Assembly: GCF_029227915.1 (NCBI RefSeq)
Contig: NC_079879.1
Coordinates: forward strand, 24,988,501 to 25,052,500
Source: Hydractinia symbiolongicarpus
Taxonomy: Eukaryota > Cnidaria > Hydrozoa > Anthoathecata > Hydractiniidae
Length of the DNA stretch: 64,000 nucleotides
Direction: 5' to 3'
The notes under the pieces were generated by a model that did no database searches, was not told where the DNA came from, and saw only the letters and a program-made list of their open reading frames with translations. Both the position numbers and the translations under genes were made by a program. Within the stretch, counting starts at the first letter, position 1. Each line of letters opens with the position of its first letter. Positions 1 through 11,780 of the stretch are shown here, piece after piece.

Positions 1-78
1 TTGTACGATCCGTTTGTCATCCGCCCTGCTAAGTGCTAGCTTGTTCACCTATTACGTGTATATTTGATGGCCCTTGTT

Positions 79-3000
79 TTAAATTAAGACTTGGCTCTTG
101 TAGAGGTCAACACCCTCTTCCAGACACCGCTGATAGTCGTCGAAGGTGATGGATTTTTTGGTTACGCATCTCTTCACGCCCTTCGCTTTCTTGTCACCGC
201 CATCTTTTGTAAGGCTCTTATAGGCATATAGCTTGACCCTTAGGGTGATGAATTCAGTCATGATTTTGCCACCCAGCTCTTCTTTCATCAAGCCTACCAC
301 CTTCTTGTTCTTGACTAATGGGAGAGGCCTTCCAACATCCGCATTATATGCACTTGTATCGAAGCGTGCTTCAACATCCTGCGCGATATCCCTATAAAAG
401 TCCTCTATTCGTATATGGTACACAGAGCTGTTTATATAGCAGAGCTGTATTTTAGAACCGTATTTGGGTTGCATGAAATCATAGTGAAACTCTTACATGA
501 CTAACTTTGACATGTCCAATATAGCCTGGCCTTTATCTTGACCTCGGTCTTGCCCATCTCAACACCTACCAGGTTTTTGCTAAACCAGCTTCCGCCCTTG
601 AAGTTTGGTTTCATTACTAGTTTCGTATACTTGTACTTATTGGTAACCAGCTGGATGTTGCGGTGGTTCTGGATATTTTCCATGGTCTTGCCGAACACGC
701 GTAAATTCATAACTTTTACAAGTCCTTTTCAAACTCGATTTTGGCATCCGTTTTCAGCCTTGTGTTGGGATCGATGTACCCCTTAAACCTGTCGTGTAGT
801 CCTTCCGGTAATCGATATCAACCTCCAGGATATATCCATGCCTATCGTCTTCAACGAGCTTCCCAATCCGCCTTTCGGCAAATGCCTTAACGTTTGACAC
901 CCATTTGAAGCCGTTTGTTGGCAGATCTTGACACATCGCCCATCCCTATAGGTTGTTTGCGTCGAAATACTGTAGGTAGGAGGATTCAACCCCCGAATCG
1001 TACTGGTCTCCCATGTACTTATTATTTGCTTTGGCATACTGGTGTACAGCCTGGGTTATACATCCTCGAATACCCTTCTCGAACATTAGGAGCATGTAGG
1101 GGTCTGTAAGAATCTCTAACCTGATCCCTGTACATTTGAGTGCTGCTTTCCAGGCTAATCCGGGTGCAATGTAAAAGCGCGCAGGATCAAGCTTGTAGTT
1201 CGTCAAGCACACGCCTCGAAATGTCTTGAAGACGTCAGCTAATAGCAGGACGTCTATGGTCAGATAGATGTCATGGTAGTCCCTCATGGTGACGATATCA
1301 CCTCTGGGGTAATGAGATTCCATACTTTTTTGGCATATTCATGGTCATTATCGCTGATCTCCTTTATATTCAGCTTGCTGTAGAAGGCCTTTTTGGGAGG
1401 TAGCTCCGACTCCTCAAATCATTGCCATCCATCCATTTATTCATACGGATACACGCCTTTTCGAAGCATCAGCCTGAAGGTATCATCTTTGTCGATGAAC
1501 CTTGCCATGGATGGTACGTTTGCTTTTACCCAGTCCTGATTAAGCTGCTTCGTTGTATTTGAGCCGCAATTTTTACACCAAAACATTGCCATGTTTTCGG
1601 CGTCTTTGGCCTGGAATTTGAGGCAGGTATTTTCACACTGCTTACACTTCATACCTGCGGCGTTTGTACCAATGAGGTTGCCTGCCAATTGTTCAGGGCT
1701 TGATGCCATGAAACTGATATATTTCTCAGCATTCTCTGCCATGCACCCAATGTCCTGCGTGTCGTATTTTTCCTCAAGTTCCCGTATGAAGAGATGAGCA
1801 TAATACCCTGAAAGGTTATGGAAGATGACAGGGATGTGGCTGGGTATCTTGTATTTTAGATTACAGTTGTTATGCGCCGCACCCCTATATAATCCGGTAT
1901 AGTGACAATGGTCCTAAACTTTAAGGTTATTTTTGCAATCGTCAAAGGGTTTTAGGCAGATATGGCAGTGCGTGGCCTTGTTGTGCTCCCTTTCCAGGAC
2001 CTCTGTTAGAGGCAGCATATCCTGCTGCGGGTAGGTATAATATAGTCTCTTTACTTCATCCTCTAGGTGGTTAACGAACTTCGTCACACAGTCCTCACCC
2101 CTGTAGACTGTTAGAGGATCTGGTACATCCCGATAGGCAAACGTACTATAGGTACACCAGCCGGATGGTGCGTGCTTGCTCAGCTTCTTGGTCTTTTTAC
2201 CTCTTGCATCTTCTGCTGGGATGAGTAGACTCTCGAAATCTGCATAGATGGCAAAGGGTACCTTCAATTGCTGTTGTTCATCCCTATAATATAGCCATTT
2301 TTCAGCCTCTGTTGGCATTGTGATCGTTACTGCCTCGTGATCCCTGCAGTAGCCATAATGTTTATCCCTCGATTCAACCGTGTTGAAGGCCTGTAGACAG
2401 TTTAGGCAGAAGTGCATTTTTGCTGTATTTTTCGAGGTATTGCTACCTAGGAGTCGCGATAGACTTTTGACGGCTGTATAGTGGGTCTTTTTCTCATCTG
2501 CTATAAGTAACAGATTAACCTGCTTGTTGCGTCTAATGTTGTACTCAGATCGACGTAAAATGTTGATCTTCTTCCCCATTACGTACAATATGTTTACCAC
2601 AATGTCAGGGTTATTCTTTTCAAACTTGGAAATGTCCTTGATACTTGTAGGGAACTCCATACCATCGCAATTGTATAGGTCTACATAGGGTTTCATCTGA
2701 GATATTCAATTTGGGTTCTTCCCTATCTCCTCATGATGTATGGATGCTATCATACTCCACCTGAAACACTCCTCATCTTCATTCACTGGGTTAATAACGG
2801 CCTTCTTTGAGGCTATCCACTTAGGTAGTTCGATGTGCGATGAGCCCATTGTTAGCCTCAATTTGTGGAAGTCTACATCGACCACTTTGGGGTAGTGCTG
2901 GATGTTTCACACCTGTTTTGATTTAAGCAAACATCATATCTAACACATCGTCTATGTCGCTATACTGAAGTCATATTACTATGGGAGACCTTCTTCACCT

Positions 3001-3797
3001 CAATGTACTCATCGTTGGCCTCCTCAGAGTTCGTCTTCTTCTTCCACATAATCCATTGCGACAGCTGTATCTTTGCCGACCCAATATCTTCTACCTGCCC
3101 CTCAACCAAGTTTTTCACGTTGGGTTGCACCATCCCTATATACCCGTCAACGTCGGCCCCTCCTATACCGGGAATGCGGAAACTTCGGAAGGTCCTGTGG
3201 AGAGCATGTTTATGTTCATGAGGTATAAAATCTTGCCCGGCTGTTCATATAGATAGTCCTCCTCGGCCTCTTTTTCTACATCGTCATGAAGTATAGGCCC
3301 CGTGTTGGCTGTCCCATTATAGATCCCCATAACCGTACGTTTAAATGCTGCATAGGTACTCTTTACCCCCTCTTTTATAGGTTTGGAACAGCATCCACAA
3401 GCTAATTATAAAGTCCCTTCATACCATCCCTTACAACAGAACGATTTTTCGATAGTTCCTGTTTCTCGAATAGGTCCATCACGGATGGTGGCAATACTCA
3501 GTTATACCATTCCTTGATTTTACCTCCAAAAGTTGGACGTGTCTTGGCCATCTCCTGCCTTTCGAAAATATCCATATCCCCTGGTACTATAGGCCTGGCT
3601 GGTTGTTTAGGTGGCCTCCAAGCATACTGCAGCATATCCTCCGATGTTGGTTTAACTGGAACCCTTTTGGGTGATCTCCGGGCGTATTGTGATACATCCA
3701 ATAAAGAAATCAATTCAGCCTTGCGTAGCCTATAATACCCCGTAAGTCCACGGCTTTTAGCTTCATCACGTAATTGCTTCACGGTATATGTATTCAT
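79..3797 (-). pseudogene. Polinton-type protein-primed DNA polymerase B, broken
   Basis: This is a family-B DNA polymerase of the protein-primed Polinton/Maverick type, the element's own replicase. Reading leftwards from ATG at 3797, the N-terminus is a SAP-like helical segment (VKQLRDEAKSRGLTGYYRLR) followed by a linker. A conserved N-terminal block lies at about 3230-2990. The exonuclease region includes ExoI D-x-E (YADFES, near 2250), an ExoII-like HNLSGY block near 1830 and an ExoIII-like block near 1300. Polymerase motif A (DANNL) is near 950 and the C-terminal thumb lies at 474-79. The reading frame changes several times and carries stops. At motif C the expected aspartates are replaced by INSS near 430, so the copy is catalytically dead. 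The element continues beyond the left edge of the window, so its other genes are not visible. Family assignment is firm; individual breakpoints are approximate. Confidence 0.85.
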
Positions 3798-4200
3798 TTC
3801 TTTATTGTATGGATTTTAAGGCCGTCAGAAGATTTCATTCTGCTCAAAACTAACACAGTTATCCCCCTTTTGACTGCGCATGCGTTGATTTTTTAGGGAA
3901 TTCCCCTAGTCATTTTTGTATGATAGGGACTTACCCTTGATATGCGTAGACTTTTAGGAATTGTGCTAGAAATTTTGGACTCCTATTTGTATGATTTTTG
4001 ATGATGTCACTACATTTGGTGCTGGATGGCACTGGATTTGTTGTGACGTGTGCGCATACGCAACTGTGCTAGAACATACATTTCTTTATCTCGCAAGCTC
4101 AACGACGAGCATCCAGATAATGTTATTACTTTGTAATCAGGGAGCATATCATATGAGTGATCTTTATTTAAGGTGAACTACGAAGACCAAAATGCAGTTC
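3798..4200. mobile_element. Subterminal/terminal region of the left Polinton (end not fixed)
   Basis: Beyond the polymerase start, two short stretches match the inner terminal repeat of the Polinton at 11.4 kb: a GCGCATGCGTT palindromic core near 3877 and a TGATATGCG/TAGAC stretch near 3935. A TATGATTTTTGATGATGTCAC stretch near 3995 also resembles that element's right end. This is the expected position of the element's terminal inverted repeat, but the partner end lies outside the window, so the exact terminus and target duplication cannot be read. Confidence 0.45.
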
Positions 4201-4930
4201 GTGTTCTTATTGGTGGAAAAGAAAACAACGAATTCCCCCTGTAACAACGTCGTTTTGTGACGTTGCGCTGACCTTGCATGGTTTCGAATAAAAATAGCGA
4301 CAAAGTTTACGAAAATGACATGGAAACAACGCTACAATACCGATTAAATAATGTCACAGCAAAATTATAACAACGATTATTTGGTGTATTTTTAGGACCA
4401 ATAAGACGAAATTTAAAGAAACATTTATCATGACATCTTGTCATCATTTGTCCATATATAATAAGTATAATATAAGTATAACATATATAATGAGCTAATA
4501 GTAAAATTATACTTTAAAGAGACACCTCACAAGTAACATTTCTGCAACAAAAAAGAATTAAACAAAGCCATAAAGAAGTAATGTGTTAATAAATGCCAGG
4601 GTAAAAATATTGCGCTATGTAATAAATAAAAAGTTTTATACTGATAATTCGCAGGATAAAAACTACATTTAAGATTTTCTCCTAAAGTTATCTGCACGAA
4701 TGTTTTAAATACAAAAATCTACATTTTAGAGAATAATAAAATTCTGAGGGAAAAGAATAATCTTAACGTTGAGCATATCGCACCATTTCATAACCTGTGG
4801 GTCCCATATGACTTATATATATTTTTGAGTCAATCGACTTTTGGGGAAAATTATTTTACGGGCCTTTGGGCGAGCTTAGGCAAGGTTGAAGAATGAGAAA
4901 AATATGCGACATATTGAACGAGGTATTGGA

Positions 4931-5078
4931 GGTATTTAGAATTGCACACTAAATATTGAGAATTACACTCCAAATATTTAGAATTGCATTACAAATATTC
5001 AGAATTGTATTCCAAATTTTGCACTCCAACTCCAAGAATTAAGAATAGCACTCCAAATATTGAGAATGCACTACAAAT
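4931..5078. repeat. Degenerate ~25-bp tandem repeat
   Basis: About six imperfect copies of a unit around GAATTGCACTCCAAATATT follow one another. Copies differ by substitutions and 1-3-bp indels. There is no coding potential. The surrounding DNA (4.2-7.4 kb) is AT-rich with no gene I can support; near 5940-6110 it holds a stretch rich in TTTCGCGA/TTCGCGAAA words, like the repeat at 55.9-56.9 kb. Confidence 0.6.
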
Positions 5079-7480
5079 CGAAAACGTATATAAGTAAAAA
5101 ATTTTTTTTCCAGCTTTGACGTTTCATCCTTTTTCAACTTGACAATTCCTTTTTTATATCGGCTGCTTTTGCCACTGAGTTGGGCGACAACACTACAATC
5201 CCGGACAAAAATTATTACAACAACCAAAAATGTACCGTTGCGTTCTTTCTTTTTACCCCTGCCTCTGTTTTCAGTGTTGATAAGTGCGAGCTTCCTTCTC
5301 AAGCTGTTGCGGACACATAACCGGAACCAGGTAACCGGAAGCTAATTTTTCTGCAATATAGGATTTTTGAATTTGTTTGCGGAAACACAGGAAAATTAGT
5401 TTTTATACTAAATTTTTTGCCCGCAATTGTAGCTAAAACAAAATAATCTTCAAAATAAACGCATTCAACAACAAATATGAAATTAGCTCGATGTGTAGGC
5501 GAACTTAAGTTGATTAGTTAGCCATGGCAATGTAATAAATATTTCGAAATTATAAGAAAAATAATCTTTCCTGCTTTCGTACAAAGTTACGGAGAGGATT
5601 ATACTTTATTTCTAAAATTAAGCTAGCCAAACAAAAACACAAAAATAAAATAATAATTAAACTTGCATAGAAAGATACCTAAATCATAACCGACGAACTT
5701 AAAGTGAACTTCCAGGCTGCGTGGAAGTTTATGTAAAAACATTGTTGGCTTCTGCTATCTAACTCCCTATCTAACAATGCTGGTGCCAGAACTCTTTGCT
5801 TGTATAACCAATCACATAGCAAAAGCTGCAATATAAAGTCCGCTCCACATTGCTCATTCTCGATGTTTTTTAAAATCATACCCGCGTAGCTCAAAAACTT
5901 TTAAATAGCTAATTGAAGTATTTATGTCTTTTTATTTACTTTATTCGGAGAAACTTTCGCGAGAGAAACTTTCGCAAATTTCGCGTTTTTTTTGGCTTTT
6001 TTCGGAAAACTTTGTATAGCAAAACTTTCAAAAATGGCCATTGGCGAAAGTTTATTCAGTACAAACTTTCTAAATTGTCGATTCGCGAAAATTTATCCAC
6101 TAAAATTTAAAAACAATTTGCTGGTTTTAAGTTATTTCTTGACTCTCCCTCACTTGGCTCGCCCTCCCGATATAAAAAGAGACAACATTGAAGCCTTTGC
6201 ATGCTGGTTGGGTGATCGCCTTTTACAACTACATAACATCAGCCGATGGTAAAGATATCATCATTAAGGGATGGAAAGCTACTGGAATATACTGTACTTG
6301 GATTAAGTAAGCTACCGACGATAGATCCTTTCCATGATATTGATCCCTTGGTCGATCAAGACCCTACCTTACTTATCTGCGTGTTTACACGCATATGTTT
6401 GAAATAGGCGTCCTATTCTATGACAGTTAAGTTTTAAGCTACCATTTTGAAGTTAGCAAAGTCATTCCTAGGACCTTGTTTTTGAGAAGCGTAAACTCTG
6501 CACAAACCAGACGTCGGAAAAGTTCCTCACATGGTCGAATCCAAGTGTGGAAAAGATAAGAAAGTATTTGCAAGTCAGAGCGTAGTTTGATTAAAAAGGA
6601 TGGCTATTCCTGCTTATGATGACGAGTTGGTCGTGCTTATGTGGTCTGATAATGTATGAACTATAATTTGCAACAATAGAAATACGTGTTTTGGTATCAA
6701 ACAGTGAACCAGTGGACTAGTAAACTTGAAACTTTTGACATTGGACATTTTATGTTGTTATTTTGTTTTCTTGAAAGGTATTTGCCTTCTTTATATATAA
6801 TTTCTTTTTTATAATTCTTCTGTGAGCGTATTCAAACAATCAATGCTTTGCGCACCACTATTTCTTTGTTTGCAAATGACATGTCTTCAATAGCATTGAG
6901 AAAAACTATCAAACTTTTGTGAATCAGACTTGTACGACAATGTTGATTTCTTGTGAAACTCTTTTTATATTTTGTTAGTGCTCATTATTAAAATAACTGA
7001 AGTGAGTTGTACAGATGAGTCTTGTGGCTTATGTTGGTGTCTGTTGATATCTCCAATAGCACGGCATCTCTTTTGAGCCAAAAATAATTGAGTGATTTTT
7101 GAGAGTTTTTGCAAGGCGCACCGAGTCTATTAGTGTAACATCGCGGTCCCTTTCTGAGCTTCACACAGATAGGGGAGCAGGGGCGCGATTGAATAGTGTA
7201 TTTGTTTTTAGCCTACCTGTAGACCCAACGCGCTTCGCTTCTTTCATCGATTTTCAAACACTGGTGTCTTAGATTTTTTGAAAATAGTACGCATGCGCAT
7301 TAACGATTTGCCTCCCAGAAGATGCTAATAATGTTATAGTTCCCAGTCCCCTCTTTTCATCAAAGTTGAACGGCGCACAGTCTCTGAGTAGGCTAGAGTA
7401 TGGCCGCGTTTCTTAATCCTCATCCAGCCGTCATTCTCAAAAATTAATCTTTGCTTAGCCAAGAAGACTGATTTGATCCA

Positions 7481-7774
7481 TTGTATCCTACGTACGTTCA
7501 TAAAATAATGTGCACCCTAAATGCAAAACGGTCTTTATGTATCATGAATGCTTTATATGCATTACATAATGAATTTTATATTACATACTGCACGCTCTCC
7601 GAAGCAGCGAATTGGCGTACGTATGACCATTTGATTTCTCTTTCCGCGCAGATGTTAAAGACGCATGTCTTCTTGTTAGCTTTGCATTTGGACGCCGTTT
7701 GCAGAATTGATGAAGAGAAGCGGAATGCTTATAACCGAGTTACTGGCGAAGAAGACGATAACGACGATGCGTGA
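7481..7774 (+). other. Orphan 97-codon open frame, doubtful
   Basis: An ATG-initiated frame of 97 codons with an acidic C-terminus (TGEEDDNDDA). I recognise no family and see no signal peptide or convincing splice context. Its base composition is somewhat less AT-rich than the flanks. It may be an exon, a decayed transposon fragment or chance. The DNA on both sides (6.1-7.4 kb and 7.8-8.86 kb) shows nothing else I can support. Confidence 0.15.
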
Positions 7775-8874
7775 GAGCCGAAAAAAGACGAGCCTAGAAA
7801 TGTGTTGATCTGTTTTGTGATTTTGACGATGAACCCAATTTGTAAATAGACGTTTTTACATACCATTAGAAAGAAAATTACATCGTTAAAGAACACCTCT
7901 TCCTTTTTCTATCATAAGAAATATAGGCCACCTTTATTATAAGCAGATAAAAAATAAATAATGTTGAGAAAACTCGTGTCCGTATAGCTATTTTGTAGTA
8001 ATTTATGCAATCTTTTTGGCCATTCAGAGCGCGCGGATTGTACAACCCGATAACAAGATATGCGTCGAGACTCCTGACTAGGGCGTTTTATGAGACGTGT
8101 ATATGTTCAAAAAGATGTTCCCGTGAACTGCAAAGTCCAGTCTGAATATACACAAGACTTTCTCTTTAATCTACCTTCGATGATTGTTCTTAAAGCTATT
8201 GTGACTTCTCTGTCCTTTTTTATTAAAAAGATTTTGTATGAAGTGAGTTTTTTTATTTTTTAAGTGTTGTATGCAGATTCTTTTCTCTCCTCTGCACCTC
8301 TGCATGTTTCCTTTTCGCGTTTGATAACCCAATTATTTTTTTTCTTTTGTTTCCCAATATACACAAAATACTATATAATATACTATATATAACAGCCCGT
8401 TCTCAAATATTTCTTTATTGGTAGCTACGTTAGGTGTGTATTATAAACGTGAAATAAGTTTGTCTTGTTGTGGTAATAAGACGAGCTTGTTGCAAAAAGT
8501 TTTAAAAATCTCCAACAGTAAACAAACTTAGAGAGAAGGGTAGTTATTTGTATGCATACCATGCATATTTGCAGAAATACTTAATTTTTTGGTTATTTGA
8601 CTTGGCTTAGTTTTCCTTGAATTGTTCCAGTGCTATTTAATTTGGTTGCATAGCTCTGTTACTGTTACTCATAATACGTAAATATATATGTATCCCAAAT
8701 ATATGTTTTTATAACATTTAAAACTGAGCATTTCACTTTGAAGAAAAAATTATTTAAAAGCAGAAGTTTATTTTAAGTATGCCTTTTACCTTAGAGGAAG
8801 AAATACATTTTATATTTATCTCCAAGCTTTCACCTATACGCGAAATTCCAAATTTTGTTTTTGAACACTTTTGC

Positions 8875-11153
8875 CAACCTCGTCCCCAGGGCATCTTGTA
8901 TCTTTTCTGACCCTGGGACGGCGATACGAACATGGCCCTGGAGGAGGCCTCGTCACGTGACCCTCCAATACACAGTTTTTCTGTGTGTAATATTTAATGA
9001 GATTTGTCTCAATTAACCAAAGTTTTATATATAACCTTGCAAAGCTAAGCGAGCTAGGCGTTTTACGTCACAGATACGTGCGGCGAGTTTGTTATGATTC
9101 CTCTCATATACGCAACACACAAACTGCTCGCATATTACTACCCTTGATTGTTTTCTAAATGTATAAATATACAATCATGTTATTTAGGCTGCTGCTTACT
9201 TGAAGAAAATCAAACAATTTAGTTATGTGTATTTTACTGAATTGGTTGGCTAGCAAGCACTGGGTTGCAAAACGTGTAGCCAGGGAAAACTTGGAAATTG
9301 GTAAAAGGTTTGCCCACCTGACCATAGCACTTCGTTAGCTCTCTAAGGTGTAAATATGGCTACATAATTTTCAAGGTGCCTGACTGAAAGTAGCTAGGCA
9401 GAAATTTAACTTCATATTAACATTTACATTTTTTATTCATTTTTGGCTGAACTTTAGAATTCTCATTTACTATAAGTTCATATCTGTATCTGCATTACCG
9501 CTTTTATATGATGACCAAGATTTTGCTGTACGAATCTCAAAGTTGCTTATTTATTATTTTTTTGAACAAAATTGATTTAAACAATAGTTAACTGAAACTG
9601 AATTCGTATATGGTGGACTCACTGCTTGCACTTATACTGGGTGAAAAAGGCTTCAAAAAACTATATACTTTAGAAGTCTTTTTTGCTTTTAGATTTTGTG
9701 CCCTTAACATTTCCAAAAAGCCATCCATTACTGATAAATTCTGCTTTTTCTTTTCCTAATGATATGTTTTTAAAACGCCGTACAGCCTTTTTTTTTTTTT
9801 ACTCAACAAGCTCACCTTTTATTGCACACACGATATACAAAAACAAGGTTTTTTTGTTTAAAACATAAATAATCCAAAATTTTTATCAAAAGCATTATGC
9901 TGGTTCGAAAATTGAAATCCGCAAGTTTACATGTGATCTGTTTTGTCGATTCAATGTATCACTACCTTTATAGTTTAGAAAGAATTGGTATACGACTTTA
10001 CCAACAGCAAAGTATTGCTACCTTAAAAGAATAAATTGTTTCGGGAAAAATTATTTGAGGAAATTATTTTGGGGATTTTGGACCAAAATTAGTTCCATAA
10101 AGTCGCACTTTTTAGAGCTCATCAAAATTCTGCTGCTGTTCAAAAAACGATATATATACATAATGTATCCTGGATTCAACCATATGCCAGATTGAGCGCT
10201 CAATCAAAGTGTGACTTCGATTGAGTTCGATTTTCTGAAATTTCTTCCTAGCGTGTTAAAAAAGGCCTAGCAAGAATCAGTTTAAGAAAATCTTCCTACA
10301 TTTTTTCTTCCTCAAAATGGCTGTAATTTTTTATGCCTTGTGTAAAATTATGTTTTATCGGATTGGTCTAAAAGTACTCCATAACAAGTTTCATGTCAAT
10401 AACTTTATTTTTTTACCAAAATTATTGCCCTTTAAATTTTCTCGAGTTAGGCCGGGTAATGGTGCAGTCAATGAGAAAATGGCTCCGATGGTTAACCTAC
10501 TGGCTTTTTATATGTTTTATGGTAACCAAAGCATATAAAGTAATAAAACATGCCCACTAATAACAACCTGATATAATTTAAAACGTAATGATACATATGA
10601 TGATATTTCGTAAAACAAAACACTTTTCGATATTTTCTGCAAAATTATTATTGAAAAAAAAATTATTGGACGTGGGCGGTACTAGGTCTCTCAGCTAGCA
10701 AGTTTATGTAACGTCATTCTTTGCATAAAGCTGCAAATTAAACCTGGCCACTTGGAAACAAGTTGAGTTTCTTTCTTTTGTTCTTATCCTGATAGTTTGC
10801 TAGGTATAGTGTGCTAGCTAGCGACTTTTCTAGTTTTATTAAACATTCCCAGCTATTGAAATATTGTCATGTAAGCAGTATTACTTTATGATGTCTTATT
10901 TTATACTCTCATTGCTTAGTAATGCCTTTTATTAATTGTGCACTTTGAAAACAACATGACGATACAGCTCCTCCCCCATTTTAATACGTTCATCACAGAC
11001 TCGCCGCCTCGCCAAAATGTTTTGTAAGACGCAATAATTATGTGACATATCCGCGCCAATCATGTTTCATATCGGACCAGCCTCCTCCATGGCCATGTTC
11101 GTATCGCCGTCCCGGGGTCAGAAAAGATACAAGATGCCCAGGGGACGAGGTTG
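8875..11153. mobile_element. 2.28-kb non-autonomous DNA transposon with TIRs and 9-bp TSD
   Basis: The left end begins CAACCTCGTCCCCAGGGC and the right end is its reverse complement with one difference in this stretch (CAACCTCGTCCCCTGGGC). The terminal inverted repeats run about 77 bp with only a few mismatches. Both ends are flanked by the identical 9-mer CACTTTTGC (8866-8874 and 11154-11162), a target-site duplication. No transposase-like frame is present; the two short frames inside (9683-9868 and 10317-10538) look random and AT-rich. The element is therefore non-autonomous. A 9-bp duplication is compatible with MULE- or Merlin-like transposases, but I cannot assign the superfamily. A 109-bp relative with the same ends lies at 59821-59929. 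Confidence 0.85.
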
Positions 11154-11441
11154 CACTTTTGCGTCATACTTTTTTGTAATATTATGGATTAGTTATATGT
11201 AAAAATAAAGTAGGTTAACTTCCTCTTTAAAATATACTTTTATTAAGTGCGTCGTCATGAAAATTCAATTAATAAATGTTTCCCATTGATTTTCTATCTT
11301 ACTGGATTTTTCACGGCCCAGTGATATTCAAGTTTGTCTGTTATCTAAAATATCAAATCAGATCAAACCAAAAATTCCAAGGAGATGTTATATCATCATA
11401 AAAGAATGAGTAAAGTAATTGAAACTTTACGTCATTACAAC

Positions 11442-11719
11442 AGCTAGTATAGGGATGGCGTACACACACACTTTTCCAAAAACCACGGTCAAACTCTCAT
11501 AAAAAATATCATACACAAAAACGCTTGTGACGTCACAGCTGTTCATCGCAAAAAATCATGCCGTATTGACTTATGCACATCATCACAAGTTCTTGTTGTG
11601 TGCATAAATCCAACACAAGTCCCTCATGATGCTGCAAATGAGTAAAAATAAAGTCTAGCGCATATCAAGTTAAATCCCCCTGCAAACAAAACCCAACGCA
11701 TGCGCAGTACCACGTGACC
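11442..11719 (+). repeat. Left Polinton terminal inverted repeat
   Basis: About 278 bp that match the reverse complement of 31039-31329 with scattered substitutions and small indels. The match covers the terminal AGCTAGTATAGGG, a GTGACGTCACAGCTGTTCATC block, the ATGCTGCAAATGAGTAAAAATA stretch and an inner CGCATGCGCAGTA core followed by CACGTGAC. The perfect terminal match and the flanking duplication fix the outer boundary. Confidence 0.9.
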
Positions 11720-11768
11720 AATATGTTGAGTAAGGGAAATTCTCCTACTCAAAACTGTAATCAAAAAA

Positions 11769-11775
11769 CTATATA
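11769..11775 (+). promoter_or_regulatory. TATA-like box before the polymerase gene
   Basis: TATATAG lies six bases before the inferred polymerase start codon and just inside the terminal repeat. Position and sequence suit a promoter or start-proximal motif, but this is a single short match in AT-rich DNA. Confidence 0.3.
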
Positions 11776-11780
11776 GCACC

